Shown: positions 39,387 to 48,521, counted from the stretch's first letter. The stretch: DNA of 64,000 bases from Actinomycetota bacterium (GCA_030645615.1 JAUSNB010000063.1:86716-150715); one strand, 5' to 3'. The notes: generated by a model not told the origin, from the letters alone. Made by a program: numbers and translations.

Positions 39387-40120
39387 GTCGTCGGGTTCCT
39401 GGCCTTGCCCAGGTACATCGTGGCGATCTCAGGGTTGTCGGCGATACCCGCCGCGTCGCCGGTGAGCCGGACCTGCCCCTGCTCCATCACCACGCCCTGA
39501 GTCGCCAGGTTCATGCCCAACCGGACGTTCTGCTCGATCAGCAGCACCGTGCGGCCACCTGTCGCCATCGTCCGCACGAGTTCGGCCACCTTCGCCACGG
39601 ACTTCGGGTCCAGCCCGAGGGATGGCTCGTCCATGAGGACCAGCGCTGGGTCCAGCATGAGGGCTCGGGCGATCTCCACCATTCGACGCTGGCCCCCGGA
39701 GAGGTTGCCGGCATGCTCGCGCGCCCGCTCGACGACCATGGGCACCATCTCCGCGACCATCGCGAGCCGCTCCTTGAGCAACGTCCGGTCTCGACGGATG
39801 GCGTAGCCGCCGAGCAGCACGTTCTCGTGGATGGTCATCTCTGGGAACAGCGCCCGGTTCTGCGGAACCTGGGCAATGCCAGACCGCAGGATCTCCCCCG
39901 GTGACAAGCCGCCGATCTCCTTGCCCCCGAATAGGACCGAGCCCTTTCGTGGCTTCAGGAGGCCGCTGATGACTCGGAACACCGTGCTCTTGCCGGCACC
40001 ATTGGGACCGACGATGCAGGTGACCGTGCCCCTTTCCAGCTCGAGGTTCAGGCCCTGCAGCACGAGGCCGCCCCCGTAGCCCGCCTCGACGCCGGACATC
40101 GTGAGCGCCAGGTCACGCAT
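39383..40120 (-). CDS. livF: Branched-chain-type ABC transporter ATP-binding protein LivF
   Basis: 245 residues: Walker A GPNGAGKST, signature LSGGQRRMVEIARAL, Walker B LVLMDEPSLGLD, H-loop replaced by LIEQNVRLG as usual for LivF. ATG at 40118-40120 overlaps the livMG stop by 8 bp. Energises the importer on the inner membrane face. Confidence 0.93.
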   Translation of the reverse strand: MRDLALTMSGVEAGYGGGLVLQGLNLELERGTVTCIVGPNGAGKSTVFRVISGLLKPRKGSVLFGGKEIGGLSPGEILRSGIAQVPQNRALFPEMTIHENVLLGGYAIRRDRTLLKERLAMVAEMVPMVVERAREHAGNLSGGQRRMVEIARALMLDPALVLMDEPSLGLDPKSVAKVAELVRTMATGGRTVLLIEQNVRLGMNLATQGVVMEQGQVRLTGDAAGIADNPEIATMYLGKARNPTT

Positions 40121-41933
40121 GGGGGACCTCCAGCATGTGGTCCGGGCCCAAGTACGCCTCGATGACTTGAGGATCGTTTCGGACCTGTTCGGGGGTCCCG
40201 GAGATGAGGATCTGGCCACCGGCGAGCACGTGGACGTGGTCACACAGGCTGAGAACCAGCGGGATGTTGTGCTCCACGATCAGCACGGTCGTCCCCTCCT
40301 GGTTCAGCCGCTTGATGACGTGGGCGAGCTTGCCGATGAGCGTCGGGTTGATCCCGGACGCTGGCTCGTCGAGCAGGATGATCCCCGGCCGCAGCATCAG
40401 CACCTGGGCAAGCTCGACGAGCTTCTGCTGCCCGAAGCTCAGGGCCGCGGCATTCTGCGTCTCGAACTGCGCGAGCCCCATGAAGTCGAGGACCTCCCGG
40501 GCCCGTTCGACCTCCTCGCCGGAGTACCTGCCGGCGGCCATCTGCCGCGCGCTCGTCCGCTCCAGCGGTGCGACCAGGTTGTCCAGCACGGTCATCGACT
40601 TGAACAGCCGGGTGATCTGGAAGGTGCGACCCAGGCCCTCGTGCGCCCGCGTCCAGATCTTGTCCCCCGTGATGTCCGCACCGTCCAGGAGGACGCGCCC
40701 CGAGTCCGGCCGGAAGGTCCCGGTCATGCAGTTGAAGAGGGTGGTCTTGCCGGAACCGTTCGGGCCGATGAGCCCGGTAATCGACCCGCGCTCGACAGTG
40801 AGGCTGACGCCTGCGACGGCGGTCACGCCGCCGAATCGCTTGACGATGTCGCGGACCTCGAGGATGGGCGTGGCCCGATCGACGTCGGCCTTCGACCGGG
40901 CGATCAGGCGACCGATGGGGATCTCGTCGTGCTGCTCGGCGATGGCCGCCTGGTCGATGAACGTGACTGCGCTGCCCTTGCTGCGTCGCCGAGCAAGGCG
41001 ACTGCTGATAGTCGGCAGCAGTCCAGCCGGCAGGAACATGACAGTCAGGATGAGGATGAGGCCCATGATCAGCACCCGCGCGCTGACCCCGCCGGAGCTG
41101 GTCGTGGCGAACTCGTTGGCGAACGCCACGATGAAGCCGCCGAGGACCGGCCCCCATAGCGTGCCGCGACCGCCGATCAGGGCGGCCAAGACGAGGTACA
41201 CGCTCGTGAGAATGGCAAAGGCCCCAAGGGGATTCACGAATCCGAGATACTGCCCGTAGAGGGCACCGGCTGCCCCGAACGGGATGGCGCTGAGGACGTA
41301 GGCCGTCACCTTGTAGACCGTGGTGTTGATGCCGATAGTGGCTGCCTTGCCCTCGTCGTTTCGGATCGCGACGAGCCCGGCGCCGAGGCGCGAATTCATG
41401 ACGACGGCGACGAGCACGATCGTGAGGAGGAGGATCGCGAAGAAGATGTAGTAGTACGGCATGTTTCCGAGGTCGACCGCCCACGACGGCTGCGGCACGA
41501 TCAGGCCATCCGAACCACCGGTGATCTTCTTGAGGTTGGCGGCCAGCAGCTGGAAGGACAGCAGCACGGCGATCGTGATGATGACGAAGGCGTGGCTCTT
41601 CGTGCGCAGCACGATCACCCCGATGACGAGGGCTACCACCGCGGCCGCAATCGCTCCCAGGGGAATCAGCCACATGGGATCGATGCCCCATGCCTTGCCG
41701 AGGATCGCTCCTGTGTACATGCCGATGCCGAGGTACACGCTGTGCCCGAGCGAGATGTAGCCAGCGAGGCCGCTGATGAGGTTCCAGCCGGAGGCCATGA
41801 TCGCGAACAGGAAGCACACGATCAGCACGGACTGCTCGTACTTGCTGTCGGGGAGGGCGAAGGGCAGCACCGCGAGGACCGCCAGAAGCGCGATCGGAAC
41901 CAGCACCCGCGGTCGCTTGAGCTTGGCGATCAT
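40113..41933 (-). CDS. Fused permease-ATPase of a branched-chain-type ABC transporter (LivM-LivG fusion)
   Basis: 606 residues. Residues 1-320 are a LivM-type permease with about eight to ten membrane helices and the coupling motif GRGTLWGPVLGG; a linker (SKGSAVTFIDQ...) leads to a LivG-type ATPase from about 350 with Walker A GPNGSGKTT, signature ALSFGQQKLVELAQ and Walker B IILLDEPASGINP, ending AYLGPD as LivG does. In most operons these are two genes. ATGA overlap with livH. Confidence 0.93.
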   Translation of the reverse strand: MIAKLKRPRVLVPIALLAVLAVLPFALPDSKYEQSVLIVCFLFAIMASGWNLISGLAGYISLGHSVYLGIGMYTGAILGKAWGIDPMWLIPLGAIAAAVVALVIGVIVLRTKSHAFVIITIAVLLSFQLLAANLKKITGGSDGLIVPQPSWAVDLGNMPYYYIFFAILLLTIVLVAVVMNSRLGAGLVAIRNDEGKAATIGINTTVYKVTAYVLSAIPFGAAGALYGQYLGFVNPLGAFAILTSVYLVLAALIGGRGTLWGPVLGGFIVAFANEFATTSSGGVSARVLIMGLILILTVMFLPAGLLPTISSRLARRRSKGSAVTFIDQAAIAEQHDEIPIGRLIARSKADVDRATPILEVRDIVKRFGGVTAVAGVSLTVERGSITGLIGPNGSGKTTLFNCMTGTFRPDSGRVLLDGADITGDKIWTRAHEGLGRTFQITRLFKSMTVLDNLVAPLERTSARQMAAGRYSGEEVERAREVLDFMGLAQFETQNAAALSFGQQKLVELAQVLMLRPGIILLDEPASGINPTLIGKLAHVIKRLNQEGTTVLIVEHNIPLVLSLCDHVHVLAGGQILISGTPEQVRNDPQVIEAYLGPDHMLEVPHA

Positions 41934-42802
41934 GCGACGTCCTCCCGCGTCCGGGTTCCCATCAGTCCCTGGGGGCGGAAGAGCAGGATCAGCAGGATGG
42001 TGCCGTAGAAGAACAGAGACGACCATTGCGGCAGGTACGTGTTGGCAAAGGACTCGGTCAGGCCGAGGATCATGCTGCCGATGATGGCGCCCGGGATACT
42101 GCCGAAGCCGCCGAGGACCACGATCCCGAGCAGTCGCGCGATCCAGTCGTACTGCGTGGCCGGGTAGATCGGGTACATGATCGCAAGCAGGACACCGCCC
42201 ACGCCGGCCGTTGCCGCGCCGATCCCGAAGGCGAAGGCAGAGGTCTTCACATTCGAGATGCCCACGAGGGCCGCGCCGTCCTTGTTCTGCGCCGACGCGC
42301 GCAGGGCGCGTCCGGCCCACGACAGTCGTAGGTACGCATACATCAGGCCGAGCACGGCCATGCCGACGACGCCCGAGATCAACTGGGGCCAGGGGAGGAC
42401 CAACTCACCAATCGTCAAGGAGGAACTGAAGTACGGCGGGGTCACGGACTTGAATTTGTTGCCGAAGACCAGGTTGAGGATGCCCTCCATGGTGAGGGCC
42501 ACTCCGAACATGAGCAGGACGGTCATGCCTGGGCCCTGAGGCGCGACCCGGATCACCATCCCCCGATAGATGGCCCAGCCGAGGATGAACATGAGCGCAC
42601 CGTTGACCGGGATGAGCAGGAGGGGCTCGAAGCCGAGCATGTCCCAGATCTGCCACGTGAACAACGCGCTGAACACCAGGAACGCGCCCTGGGCGACGTT
42701 GACGACGTCCAGCACCCCGAAGATCAGCGTCACCCCGGACGCCAGGAGGGCGTAGACGCCACCCAGCAGCAGACCGAAGGCGATCACCTGCACGAATTCC
42801 AC
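41930..42802 (-). CDS. livH: Branched-chain-type ABC transporter permease LivH
   Basis: 290 residues, about eight membrane helices. LLGGVYALLASGVTLIFGVLDVVNVAQG at the N-terminus and GGFGSIPGAIIGSMILGL near the C-terminus (coupling loop) are LivH signatures. Pairs with the permease half of the fused protein. The ribosome site lies after a strong hairpin behind livK, so translation and level may differ from the binding protein. Confidence 0.94.
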   Translation of the reverse strand: MEFVQVIAFGLLLGGVYALLASGVTLIFGVLDVVNVAQGAFLVFSALFTWQIWDMLGFEPLLLIPVNGALMFILGWAIYRGMVIRVAPQGPGMTVLLMFGVALTMEGILNLVFGNKFKSVTPPYFSSSLTIGELVLPWPQLISGVVGMAVLGLMYAYLRLSWAGRALRASAQNKDGAALVGISNVKTSAFAFGIGAATAGVGGVLLAIMYPIYPATQYDWIARLLGIVVLGGFGSIPGAIIGSMILGLTESFANTYLPQWSSLFFYGTILLILLFRPQGLMGTRTREDVA

Positions 42803-42866
42803 GAATCAGGCCCTTCTCACACGATTGCCGAGAGTCGAGTCGACCCTCGATCACCCACCCGACGTG

Positions 42867-42918
42867 CCCCTGGTCCGTGCAAGGAGGGTCCGCAGACCCT
42901 CCCCGCACGGACCAGGGG
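42867..42918 (-). terminator. Hairpin between livK and livH (attenuator or mRNA stabiliser)
   Basis: Inverted repeat with arms 42867-42890 and 42895-42918: 14-bp outer stem CCCCTGGTCCGTGC, a 2-nt bulge on each side and 8-bp inner stem GGAGGGTC around a CGCA loop. It begins 7 nt after the livK stop on the minus strand. Such structures after binding-protein genes lower read-through into the transporter genes and keep the binding protein in excess. Confidence 0.8.
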
Positions 42919-42924
42919 TGATGA

Positions 42925-44220
42925 CTACTGCCAGGCCGGCTTCGGCACGACGAGGTTGTCCGTCGTCGCTGCCTCCGGCGGCGCCACGATCTCTACGCCA
43001 CCGTTCTGCCACTGAGCCAGGAGGAAGTCGCCCTGCGGGCGCCCCGCCTCGTCCCATGACAGTTCGCCGAGAATGGTCTGCACCGCGTTCGCATGCAGCC
43101 AGTCCTTGAGCGCGACGTTGTCGAGACCGCCGGTGGCCTCGACGGCCGTCGCCAGGACCTCCGCCGCCGCGTACGCGTCGGCTGCATCCTCGGCCGGCAC
43201 CAGGCCAGCACCGTTCTGCGCCTGGTACTCGGCGATGAACTCCGCGTTGCCCGGCGTAGGCGACTTCTCCGACCATGACACCGCGTAGAAGATGCCCTCA
43301 GTGTTGGCGATCCCGATGGCGTCGCTGAACTGCTTGCCGTTGCTCGGGGCCGACGTCTGGAACATGATCTTCGGGTTGTAGCCCACCTGGACCAGGCTCT
43401 TCACCAGGCTGACGCCATCCTCGAACACGGCACCCTGAGCGATCAGGTCCGGGCTCGCAGCGGCGATCTTGCTTGCGAAGGGCTGCAGGTTGGTCGTCTC
43501 CGGCGGGTAGACCTCCGAGTAGACCGTCTCGACGCCCATGGCCTCGAGCTGCGCCTGCATCGACTCGATGACGGGAGCAGCGAAGGGGTCGTCCTGCGTC
43601 ACGTAGGCGGCCGTCTTCGGCTTCTGGTCGTCGGGCAGGCCGGCGATCATGTTCACGAAGGGATTCGCCTGGTCGGGGCCGATGGCCTGCTGGGCGAAGA
43701 AGTAGTAGGTGGGATTCGCCTCGAAGATCTTGGGCGATCCACCGGCCGGGGCAACCAGGACCATCTTGTTGTTCTCGGCGACAGTCGATGCCGGGAAGTT
43801 GAGCAGTGACGAGAACGTGCCCAGCAAGAGGTCGACCTTCTCCTGGCTGATCAGGTTGTTGTAGTCCGTGACGACCTGCTCCTGGCTGCTGGCGTCATCC
43901 AGGATCACGAGCTCAACCTGGCGTCCGAGCAGCCCGCCATTGGCGTTGATCAGGGAAACCCATGCGTCATAGCCCTTCTTGGCCTCGCCACCGGGCTGGG
44001 AGAAGTCACCCGTCAGCGGGAGCGAGATGCCGATCCGGATCGGATCCGTGCTCGCGGCGGCGCCGTCGGAGGCTGCTGCTGATGCCTCCGCCGAGCCAGC
44101 GCTGGACTCCGTACTGCTGTTCGAGCCGCAGGCCGCAGCCACCAATGTCACCACGGCCAGGGATGCGACCAGCGCTCCCGCCCGCATGCGACGGCCGACC
44201 CGATTTCGGGAAGTTCTCAT
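42925..44220 (-). CDS. livK: ABC transporter substrate-binding lipoprotein, branched-chain amino acid/amide type
   Basis: 431 residues. Lipoprotein signal peptide with basic N-terminus and lipobox LVAAAC (Cys about 31), Ser/Ala/Glu-rich linker to about 60, then a periplasmic-binding-protein type I domain (IRIGISLPLTGDFSQPGG, ELVILDDASSQEQVV). Ligands of this class are amino acids, amides, urea or aromatic acids; here likely the substrate of the surrounding pathway. First gene of a leftward operon of at least eight genes to 35758. Operator E lies 19-31 nt upstream of its start, close to the ribosome site GGAGGTATTAG. Confidence 0.93.
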   Translation of the reverse strand: MRTSRNRVGRRMRAGALVASLAVVTLVAAACGSNSSTESSAGSAEASAAASDGAAASTDPIRIGISLPLTGDFSQPGGEAKKGYDAWVSLINANGGLLGRQVELVILDDASSQEQVVTDYNNLISQEKVDLLLGTFSSLLNFPASTVAENNKMVLVAPAGGSPKIFEANPTYYFFAQQAIGPDQANPFVNMIAGLPDDQKPKTAAYVTQDDPFAAPVIESMQAQLEAMGVETVYSEVYPPETTNLQPFASKIAAASPDLIAQGAVFEDGVSLVKSLVQVGYNPKIMFQTSAPSNGKQFSDAIGIANTEGIFYAVSWSEKSPTPGNAEFIAEYQAQNGAGLVPAEDAADAYAAAEVLATAVEATGGLDNVALKDWLHANAVQTILGELSWDEAGRPQGDFLLAQWQNGGVEIVAPPEAATTDNLVVPKPAWQ

Positions 44221-44238
44221 CTAATACCTCCGTTTTTG

Positions 44239-44251
44239 GCAATCGATTGCA
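44239..44251. promoter_or_regulatory. LacI-type operator, site E
   Basis: GCAATCGATTGCA with the 12-bp palindrome GCAATCGATTGC at 44239-44250, 19 nt upstream of the livK start codon and just before its ribosome site. A repressor here would block early elongation or initiation of the whole importer operon. Confidence 0.8.
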
Positions 44252-44381
44252 ACCGGACAATGCACCGGCGCCGGCTCATTGTCAATGGCATTCGGACGCC
44301 CGACTGCCGATGTGTCCATTCCGTGATGAAACGAGGGGGCAGCGCAGCGACCCCTCGGCGTGTATGGTCCGGAAGACCGAT

Positions 44382-44411
44382 GGCTCACGATTGCACTGCT
44401 CACGATTGCAT
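44382..44411. promoter_or_regulatory. Two imperfect LacI-type operator repeats, site F
   Basis: The segment GCTCACGATTGCA occurs at 44383-44395 and 44398-44410, a direct repeat with 15-bp period. The right half CGATTGCA equals the perfect operator; the left half (GCTCA for GCAAT) has diverged. It precedes the SBP-like, MFS and LacI genes, so weaker binding here would give autoregulation. The 15-bp period equals the spacing of D1 and D2. Confidence 0.55.
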
Positions 44412-44461
44412 AGGCGTCAGCCGAGGCCACGAAGCGAGTCGTACACAGGGCGGAGGACGTG

Positions 44462-45340
44462 ATGTCCACGGGAGCGCTCGTCCGGATCGGCCAGTTCAGC
44501 GAGTCCCCCGTCCTGGCCGCGGCGCGGGCGCGGGGCCTGGACCAGGCCTTCGGGCTTGAGATCATCCGGACGCGGGTCCCGTCGTCTCCCGGGCAGTTCG
44601 CCCTCTTGCGCGACGGTGACATCGACGTCGCGGTGACCAGCCCGGACAACGCCATCCTGTACGCGACCACCGACCGCAACCCCCTCGGGCAGCGGCTTCC
44701 CGTCCGCCTCTTGCGCGCCGTCGACGGAGGCCTCGGCCTCGCACTCATCAGTCGCCCGGAAGTCGACTCGGTCGTTGAGCTCGAGGCGGTGACGATCGCG
44801 GTGGATGTGCTGCCGTCCGGCTTCGCCATCCTGCTGAAGGGGCTCCTGCGACGCCTCGGCGTCGACGTCGCCTCTGCCACCTTCGTCGAGGCGGGGTCGA
44901 CACCCAGGCGACTCGAGAGCCTGCTGGCGGACGAGGTCCAGGCCACCATCCTCAACGCCGAGTCCCGGGTGGCCGCCGAGCAGGCGCAGATGCGGGTGTG
45001 GTCCACCTCCGCTGACCTCTCGACCGACTACCTCGGCACCGTCCTGGCCGCCCGACCGGATGCGTCGCCGCACCTGGTCGACCCCCTGCTTGCCATGTGG
45101 GACGAGGCGTCGCGATGGCTGCTCGAGGCCCCGGTGGACGAGGTCGTGAGCGGGCTTGCCGAGGTCGAGCCTGTGCTCTCGTCGACCTCGTACGTGAACC
45201 TGGTGCGTGACCCGCTGGTCGGGCTGGCCCGCTCCCCCGGGATCAGCCTGGACCAGTTGCTCGTGCTGGCCTCGCTTCGGAGCGAGGCCGGGGTCTACGC
45301 CCCTGATCAGAGGGCCCTCGCCCACCTGGTCACGGGGTGA
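44462..45340 (+). CDS. Substrate-binding-protein-like protein without signal peptide (NMT1/SsuA-type fold)
   Basis: 292 residues. Pattern of a type II periplasmic binding protein of the NMT1/THI5/SsuA kind: RIGQFSESPVLAAARARGL at the start, LRDGDIDVAVTSPDNAILY, and an ALxxxGVD-like lobe. There is neither signal peptide nor lipobox, so it should be cytoplasmic; no permease or ATPase of that class is near. It may be a sensor, or an enzyme on the same fold. ATG at 44462 follows GGAGGA; a GTG at 44459 is too close to it. GTGA overlap with the MFS gene. Confidence 0.65.
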   Translation: MSTGALVRIGQFSESPVLAAARARGLDQAFGLEIIRTRVPSSPGQFALLRDGDIDVAVTSPDNAILYATTDRNPLGQRLPVRLLRAVDGGLGLALISRPEVDSVVELEAVTIAVDVLPSGFAILLKGLLRRLGVDVASATFVEAGSTPRRLESLLADEVQATILNAESRVAAEQAQMRVWSTSADLSTDYLGTVLAARPDASPHLVDPLLAMWDEASRWLLEAPVDEVVSGLAEVEPVLSSTSYVNLVRDPLVGLARSPGISLDQLLVLASLRSEAGVYAPDQRALAHLVTG

Positions 45341-46500
45341 AGGAATGGACCCCGCGACGGGTCACCCTTGCGCTGCTGGCCGGGGTCTTCATCTCCACCT
45401 TCCCCCGCTTCCTCATGCCTCCGATGCTGCTGGCCATGGCCGCCGACTTCGGCACGACGTTGACGACCATCACCCTCGCCGCCAGCGCCTACTTCTTCGT
45501 CTACGGGCTCGCCCAGCCCGTATGGGGCCTCGTCTCCGACCGCATCGGGAGGGTACGCACGATGCGGACCGCCCTCGTCCTGGCGGCGATCGGTGACCTC
45601 GCCAGCACCATCCCGATGCCAATAGAGGCGTTCGTCGTCGTGCGCGGGCTCTCCGGGGCGTGCATGGCAGGAGTCTTCCCGGCCGCTGTCATCTACATCG
45701 GTGATGCCGTGAAGGACCCGCGACAGCGGCAACCTGTCATTGCAACGCTGATGACCGGGGTCGCGATCGGCATCACGCTGGGAACCCTGCTGGGCGGCCT
45801 GGGCATCGACACGCTCGGGTGGCAGCCGATGTTCTGGATCGCCGCGGCCGGATCTCTCGTCGTCTCGTGGTCCGTCCGCCGCCTGCCCGAGCCCGTTCGC
45901 GAGCCGGCCCCCCCGGTGCGGGAAGCTTTCCGGATCGTGCTGTCCAGTGGCTGGTCCTGGGTGCTGTACGCCCTGGTGTTCGTCGAGGCAGGCGTGCTCC
46001 TTGGCGGCTTCGCGATGATCCCGGCATCGATCGAGGTTGCTGGAGGCACCCCTGCCGTCGCCGGCCTGCTGACGGCTAGCTACGGCCTTTCCGTGCTGGT
46101 CATGAGCGCGGCGGCCCGACGGGCCTCAGCCCACGTCTCTGCCGCGCGACTGCTCGTCGTGGGCGGCATCGGAGCAGTGCTGGGCTTCAGCCTGCTGGCG
46201 ATCGGCCTGTCCGCGCCGCTCGTCGTGGCCAGCGTCGTGCTGCTCGGTGTCGCCTGGGTCTTCATGCACTCGACCTTGCAGACATGGGCCACCTCGCTCA
46301 CGGTGCGAGCACGTGCCACGGCCGTCTCACTGTTCGCAGGCTTCATGTTCCTCGGCAACGCGGTCGGGACTTTCCTGGCCGGCGTGGCCCTGGAGGATGC
46401 GGGATCCCAGGCGCTCTTCCTCATCGCGACGTGTGTCGCCGCACTGCTGACCGTGACCGCCGCCGCCGCTCGCCGGCGCTTCGAACATCGCCTAGTGTGA
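45337..46500 (+). CDS. Major facilitator superfamily transporter
   Basis: 387 residues, 12 predicted membrane helices. The loop 2-3 signature is GLVSDRIGRVRTM (MFS motif A), repeated weakly in the second half. Could import the pathway substrate or export a product. GTG start overlaps the upstream stop; the following LacI-family gene overlaps its stop in turn, so the three are one operon. Confidence 0.9.
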   Translation: MKEWTPRRVTLALLAGVFISTFPRFLMPPMLLAMAADFGTTLTTITLAASAYFFVYGLAQPVWGLVSDRIGRVRTMRTALVLAAIGDLASTIPMPIEAFVVVRGLSGACMAGVFPAAVIYIGDAVKDPRQRQPVIATLMTGVAIGITLGTLLGGLGIDTLGWQPMFWIAAAGSLVVSWSVRRLPEPVREPAPPVREAFRIVLSSGWSWVLYALVFVEAGVLLGGFAMIPASIEVAGGTPAVAGLLTASYGLSVLVMSAAARRASAHVSAARLLVVGGIGAVLGFSLLAIGLSAPLVVASVVLLGVAWVFMHSTLQTWATSLTVRARATAVSLFAGFMFLGNAVGTFLAGVALEDAGSQALFLIATCVAALLTVTAAAARRRFEHRLV

Positions 46501-47525
46501 CCCGCGTGGCGACGACCCTGAAGGACGTGGCGAAGCTGGTCGGGATCCACCCGGCCACCGTCTCTCGCGCGCTCAACCCCCGCACCTCCCATCTGGTGAA
46601 CCCGGCGACGGTGGCAAGGGTGCGCAAGGCGGCCGCCAGCCTTAACTACGTGCCCAACCCGATGGCATCGGGCCTGCGGACAGCCAGGTCGCACACGATC
46701 GGCGTCGTCATTCCCGACCTGACCAACCCGCTCTTCCCCGGAATGGTCAGGGGCATCCAGGACACGCTCGCACGGGCCGGTTACACGCCATTGCTCGTGA
46801 ACACCGACAACGACCCGGAGGTCGAGGCCCACGTCGTCGCCTCGCTGCGCGCTCGTCGAGTCGACGGGTTCATCCTGGCCACAGCGCGGCGCGACCATCC
46901 CTTCCTGCTCGAACTGAGCGAGAAGTTCCCGGTCGTCCTCATTAACCGCGTCACTGAGAGCGGCCAGTTCCCGTCTGTCACGACCGACGAGATGCACGGG
47001 ATCCGCCTCGCAGTCGACCATCTCGTCGGCCTCGGCCATCGCGCCATCGCCCACATCGGCGGGCCGGCGTGGTCGTCGACCGGGCACGAGCGCGCCCAGG
47101 CCTTCAGCCGGGCGATGAAGTCACACGGACTGTCCACTGCTCGCCGGATGGCGGCCGTGGATGCATGGAGCGTGGAATCCGCACGTGAGACGGCGAGGGC
47201 CCTGCTCGTCGCCCAGCCCGCAATCACGGCCATCGTGGCCGCCAACGACTTGCTCGCACTCGGTGCCATGTCCGCTGGACGCTCGCTCAAGCTTCGCTGC
47301 CCTCGTGCCCTGAGCGTCACGGGGTACAACGACATGCCATTCATGGACATCGTGGACCCGCCGCTGACGACCGTACGGGTGCCACAGCACGACATCGGAG
47401 CCGAGGCGGCCCGACTGCTCTTGAGCCTGCTGCGCGACGACGCGCAGAGCCCGGTCAAGCACGTCCGGCTGACGCCGGAGCTCATCGAGCGCGGGTCGAC
47501 CGCGCCTCCGCTGCGGGGGGACTGA
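46497..47525 (+). CDS. LacI-family transcriptional regulator of the catabolic island
   Basis: 342 residues. HTH at residues 7-27 (TLKDVAKLVGIHPATVSRAL, recognition helix HPATVSRAL), hinge helix PNPMASGLRT at 53-62 with the DNA-intercalating Leu60, and a periplasmic-binding-like sensor core (IGVVIPDLTNPLFPGMV onwards, GYNDMPFMDIVDPPLTTVR near 270). LacI proteins bind palindromes with central CG, as in CAATCGATTG found at five promoters within 23 kb; it is the only LacI-type gene in the window. GTG at 46497 overlaps the MFS stop (GTGA). Effector unknown. Confidence 0.93.
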   Translation: MTRVATTLKDVAKLVGIHPATVSRALNPRTSHLVNPATVARVRKAAASLNYVPNPMASGLRTARSHTIGVVIPDLTNPLFPGMVRGIQDTLARAGYTPLLVNTDNDPEVEAHVVASLRARRVDGFILATARRDHPFLLELSEKFPVVLINRVTESGQFPSVTTDEMHGIRLAVDHLVGLGHRAIAHIGGPAWSSTGHERAQAFSRAMKSHGLSTARRMAAVDAWSVESARETARALLVAQPAITAIVAANDLLALGAMSAGRSLKLRCPRALSVTGYNDMPFMDIVDPPLTTVRVPQHDIGAEAARLLLSLLRDDAQSPVKHVRLTPELIERGSTAPPLRGD

Positions 47526-47528
47526 GCG

Positions 47529-48521
47529 GTGGAGCAGCGAGCGCTGGGCAGCGGGGATGCGCTGCTCGCGGTGAGCGCCATCGGCCTGGGCTGCATGGGG
47601 ATGAACTTCGCGTATGGAGCGGCGGATGAGGCAGAGTCCTTGAGGACGATCGAACGGGCCCTCGACCTGGGGATCACCCTGCTCGACACATCGGACTCGT
47701 ACGGTCCCCATACGAATGAGGAGTTGCTCGCCCGCGTCCTGCGGCATCGACGCTCGGAGGCGGTGATCGCCACGAAGTTCGGGCAGCGCTTGTTCGACGA
47801 CGGATCCCGAGGCATCGACGGCCACCCCGACTACGTCCGCGCTGCCTGCGAAGGGAGCCTTCGCCGGCTCGGCGTCGAGCGGATCGACCTGTACTACCAG
47901 CACCGGATCGATCGCTCCGTGCCGGTCGAGGAGACCTGGGGGGCGCTTCACGACCTCGTCCTCGAGGGAAAGGTGGGCGCACTGGGCCTGAGCGAGGCCT
48001 CGCCTTCGACGATCCGCAGGGCACACGCAGTGCATCCGGTCACCGCGCTGCAGTCCGAGTGGTCTCTGTGGACCCGCGACATCGAGGTCAACGGCGTGCT
48101 CGGCACGGTCCGCGAACTTGGCATCGGCTTCGTCCCCTACTCCCCGCTAGGCCGCGGCTTTCTCACGGGCACGATCCACAGCAACAGTGATCTCGCGGCC
48201 GACGACGGCCGGCGGAGCTGGCCCCGATTCCAGGATGAGGCCCTGGTAGCCAATCGAGCCATCGCCGACGGCGTCACCGCTATCGCCCACGAGTGCGGCG
48301 CAACGCCGGCGCAGGTGGCGCTCGCATGGGTCCTGGCCCAGGGCAGCGACGTCGTCCCGATTCCAGGGTCGCGGAGGGTCGCCCATCTCGACGACAACGC
48401 CGGCTGCCTCACGGTCGCCCTGGACGAGGACCAGCTGGCCCGCCTCGATGGGATCGCGCCCGTCGGTGCGGCGATGGGCGATCGCTATCCCGCAGCGCTC
48501 ATGGGGTCCCTCGACGCCTGA
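47529..48521 (+). CDS. Aldo/keto reductase
   Basis: 330 residues, (beta/alpha)8 reductase. Catalytic tetrad: Asp and Tyr in [11 protein letters not shown], Lys in VIATKFGQ, His in YYQHRID; NADPH-binding end [18 protein letters not shown]. Closest in look to the YakC/AKR13-type group with IGLGCMGM at the N-terminus. GTG start 4 nt after the LacI-type gene, so it is part of that operon and probably reduces an aldehyde or ketone of the pathway. Confidence 0.92.
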   Translation: MEQRALGSGDALLAVSAIGLGCMGMNFAYGAADEAESLRTIERALDLGITLLDTSDSYGPHTNEELLARVLRHRRSEAVIATKFGQRLFDDGSRGIDGHPDYVRAACEGSLRRLGVERIDLYYQHRIDRSVPVEETWGALHDLVLEGKVGALGLSEASPSTIRRAHAVHPVTALQSEWSLWTRDIEVNGVLGTVRELGIGFVPYSPLGRGFLTGTIHSNSDLAADDGRRSWPRFQDEALVANRAIADGVTAIAHECGATPAQVALAWVLAQGSDVVPIPGSRRVAHLDDNAGCLTVALDEDQLARLDGIAPVGAAMGDRYPAALMGSLDA

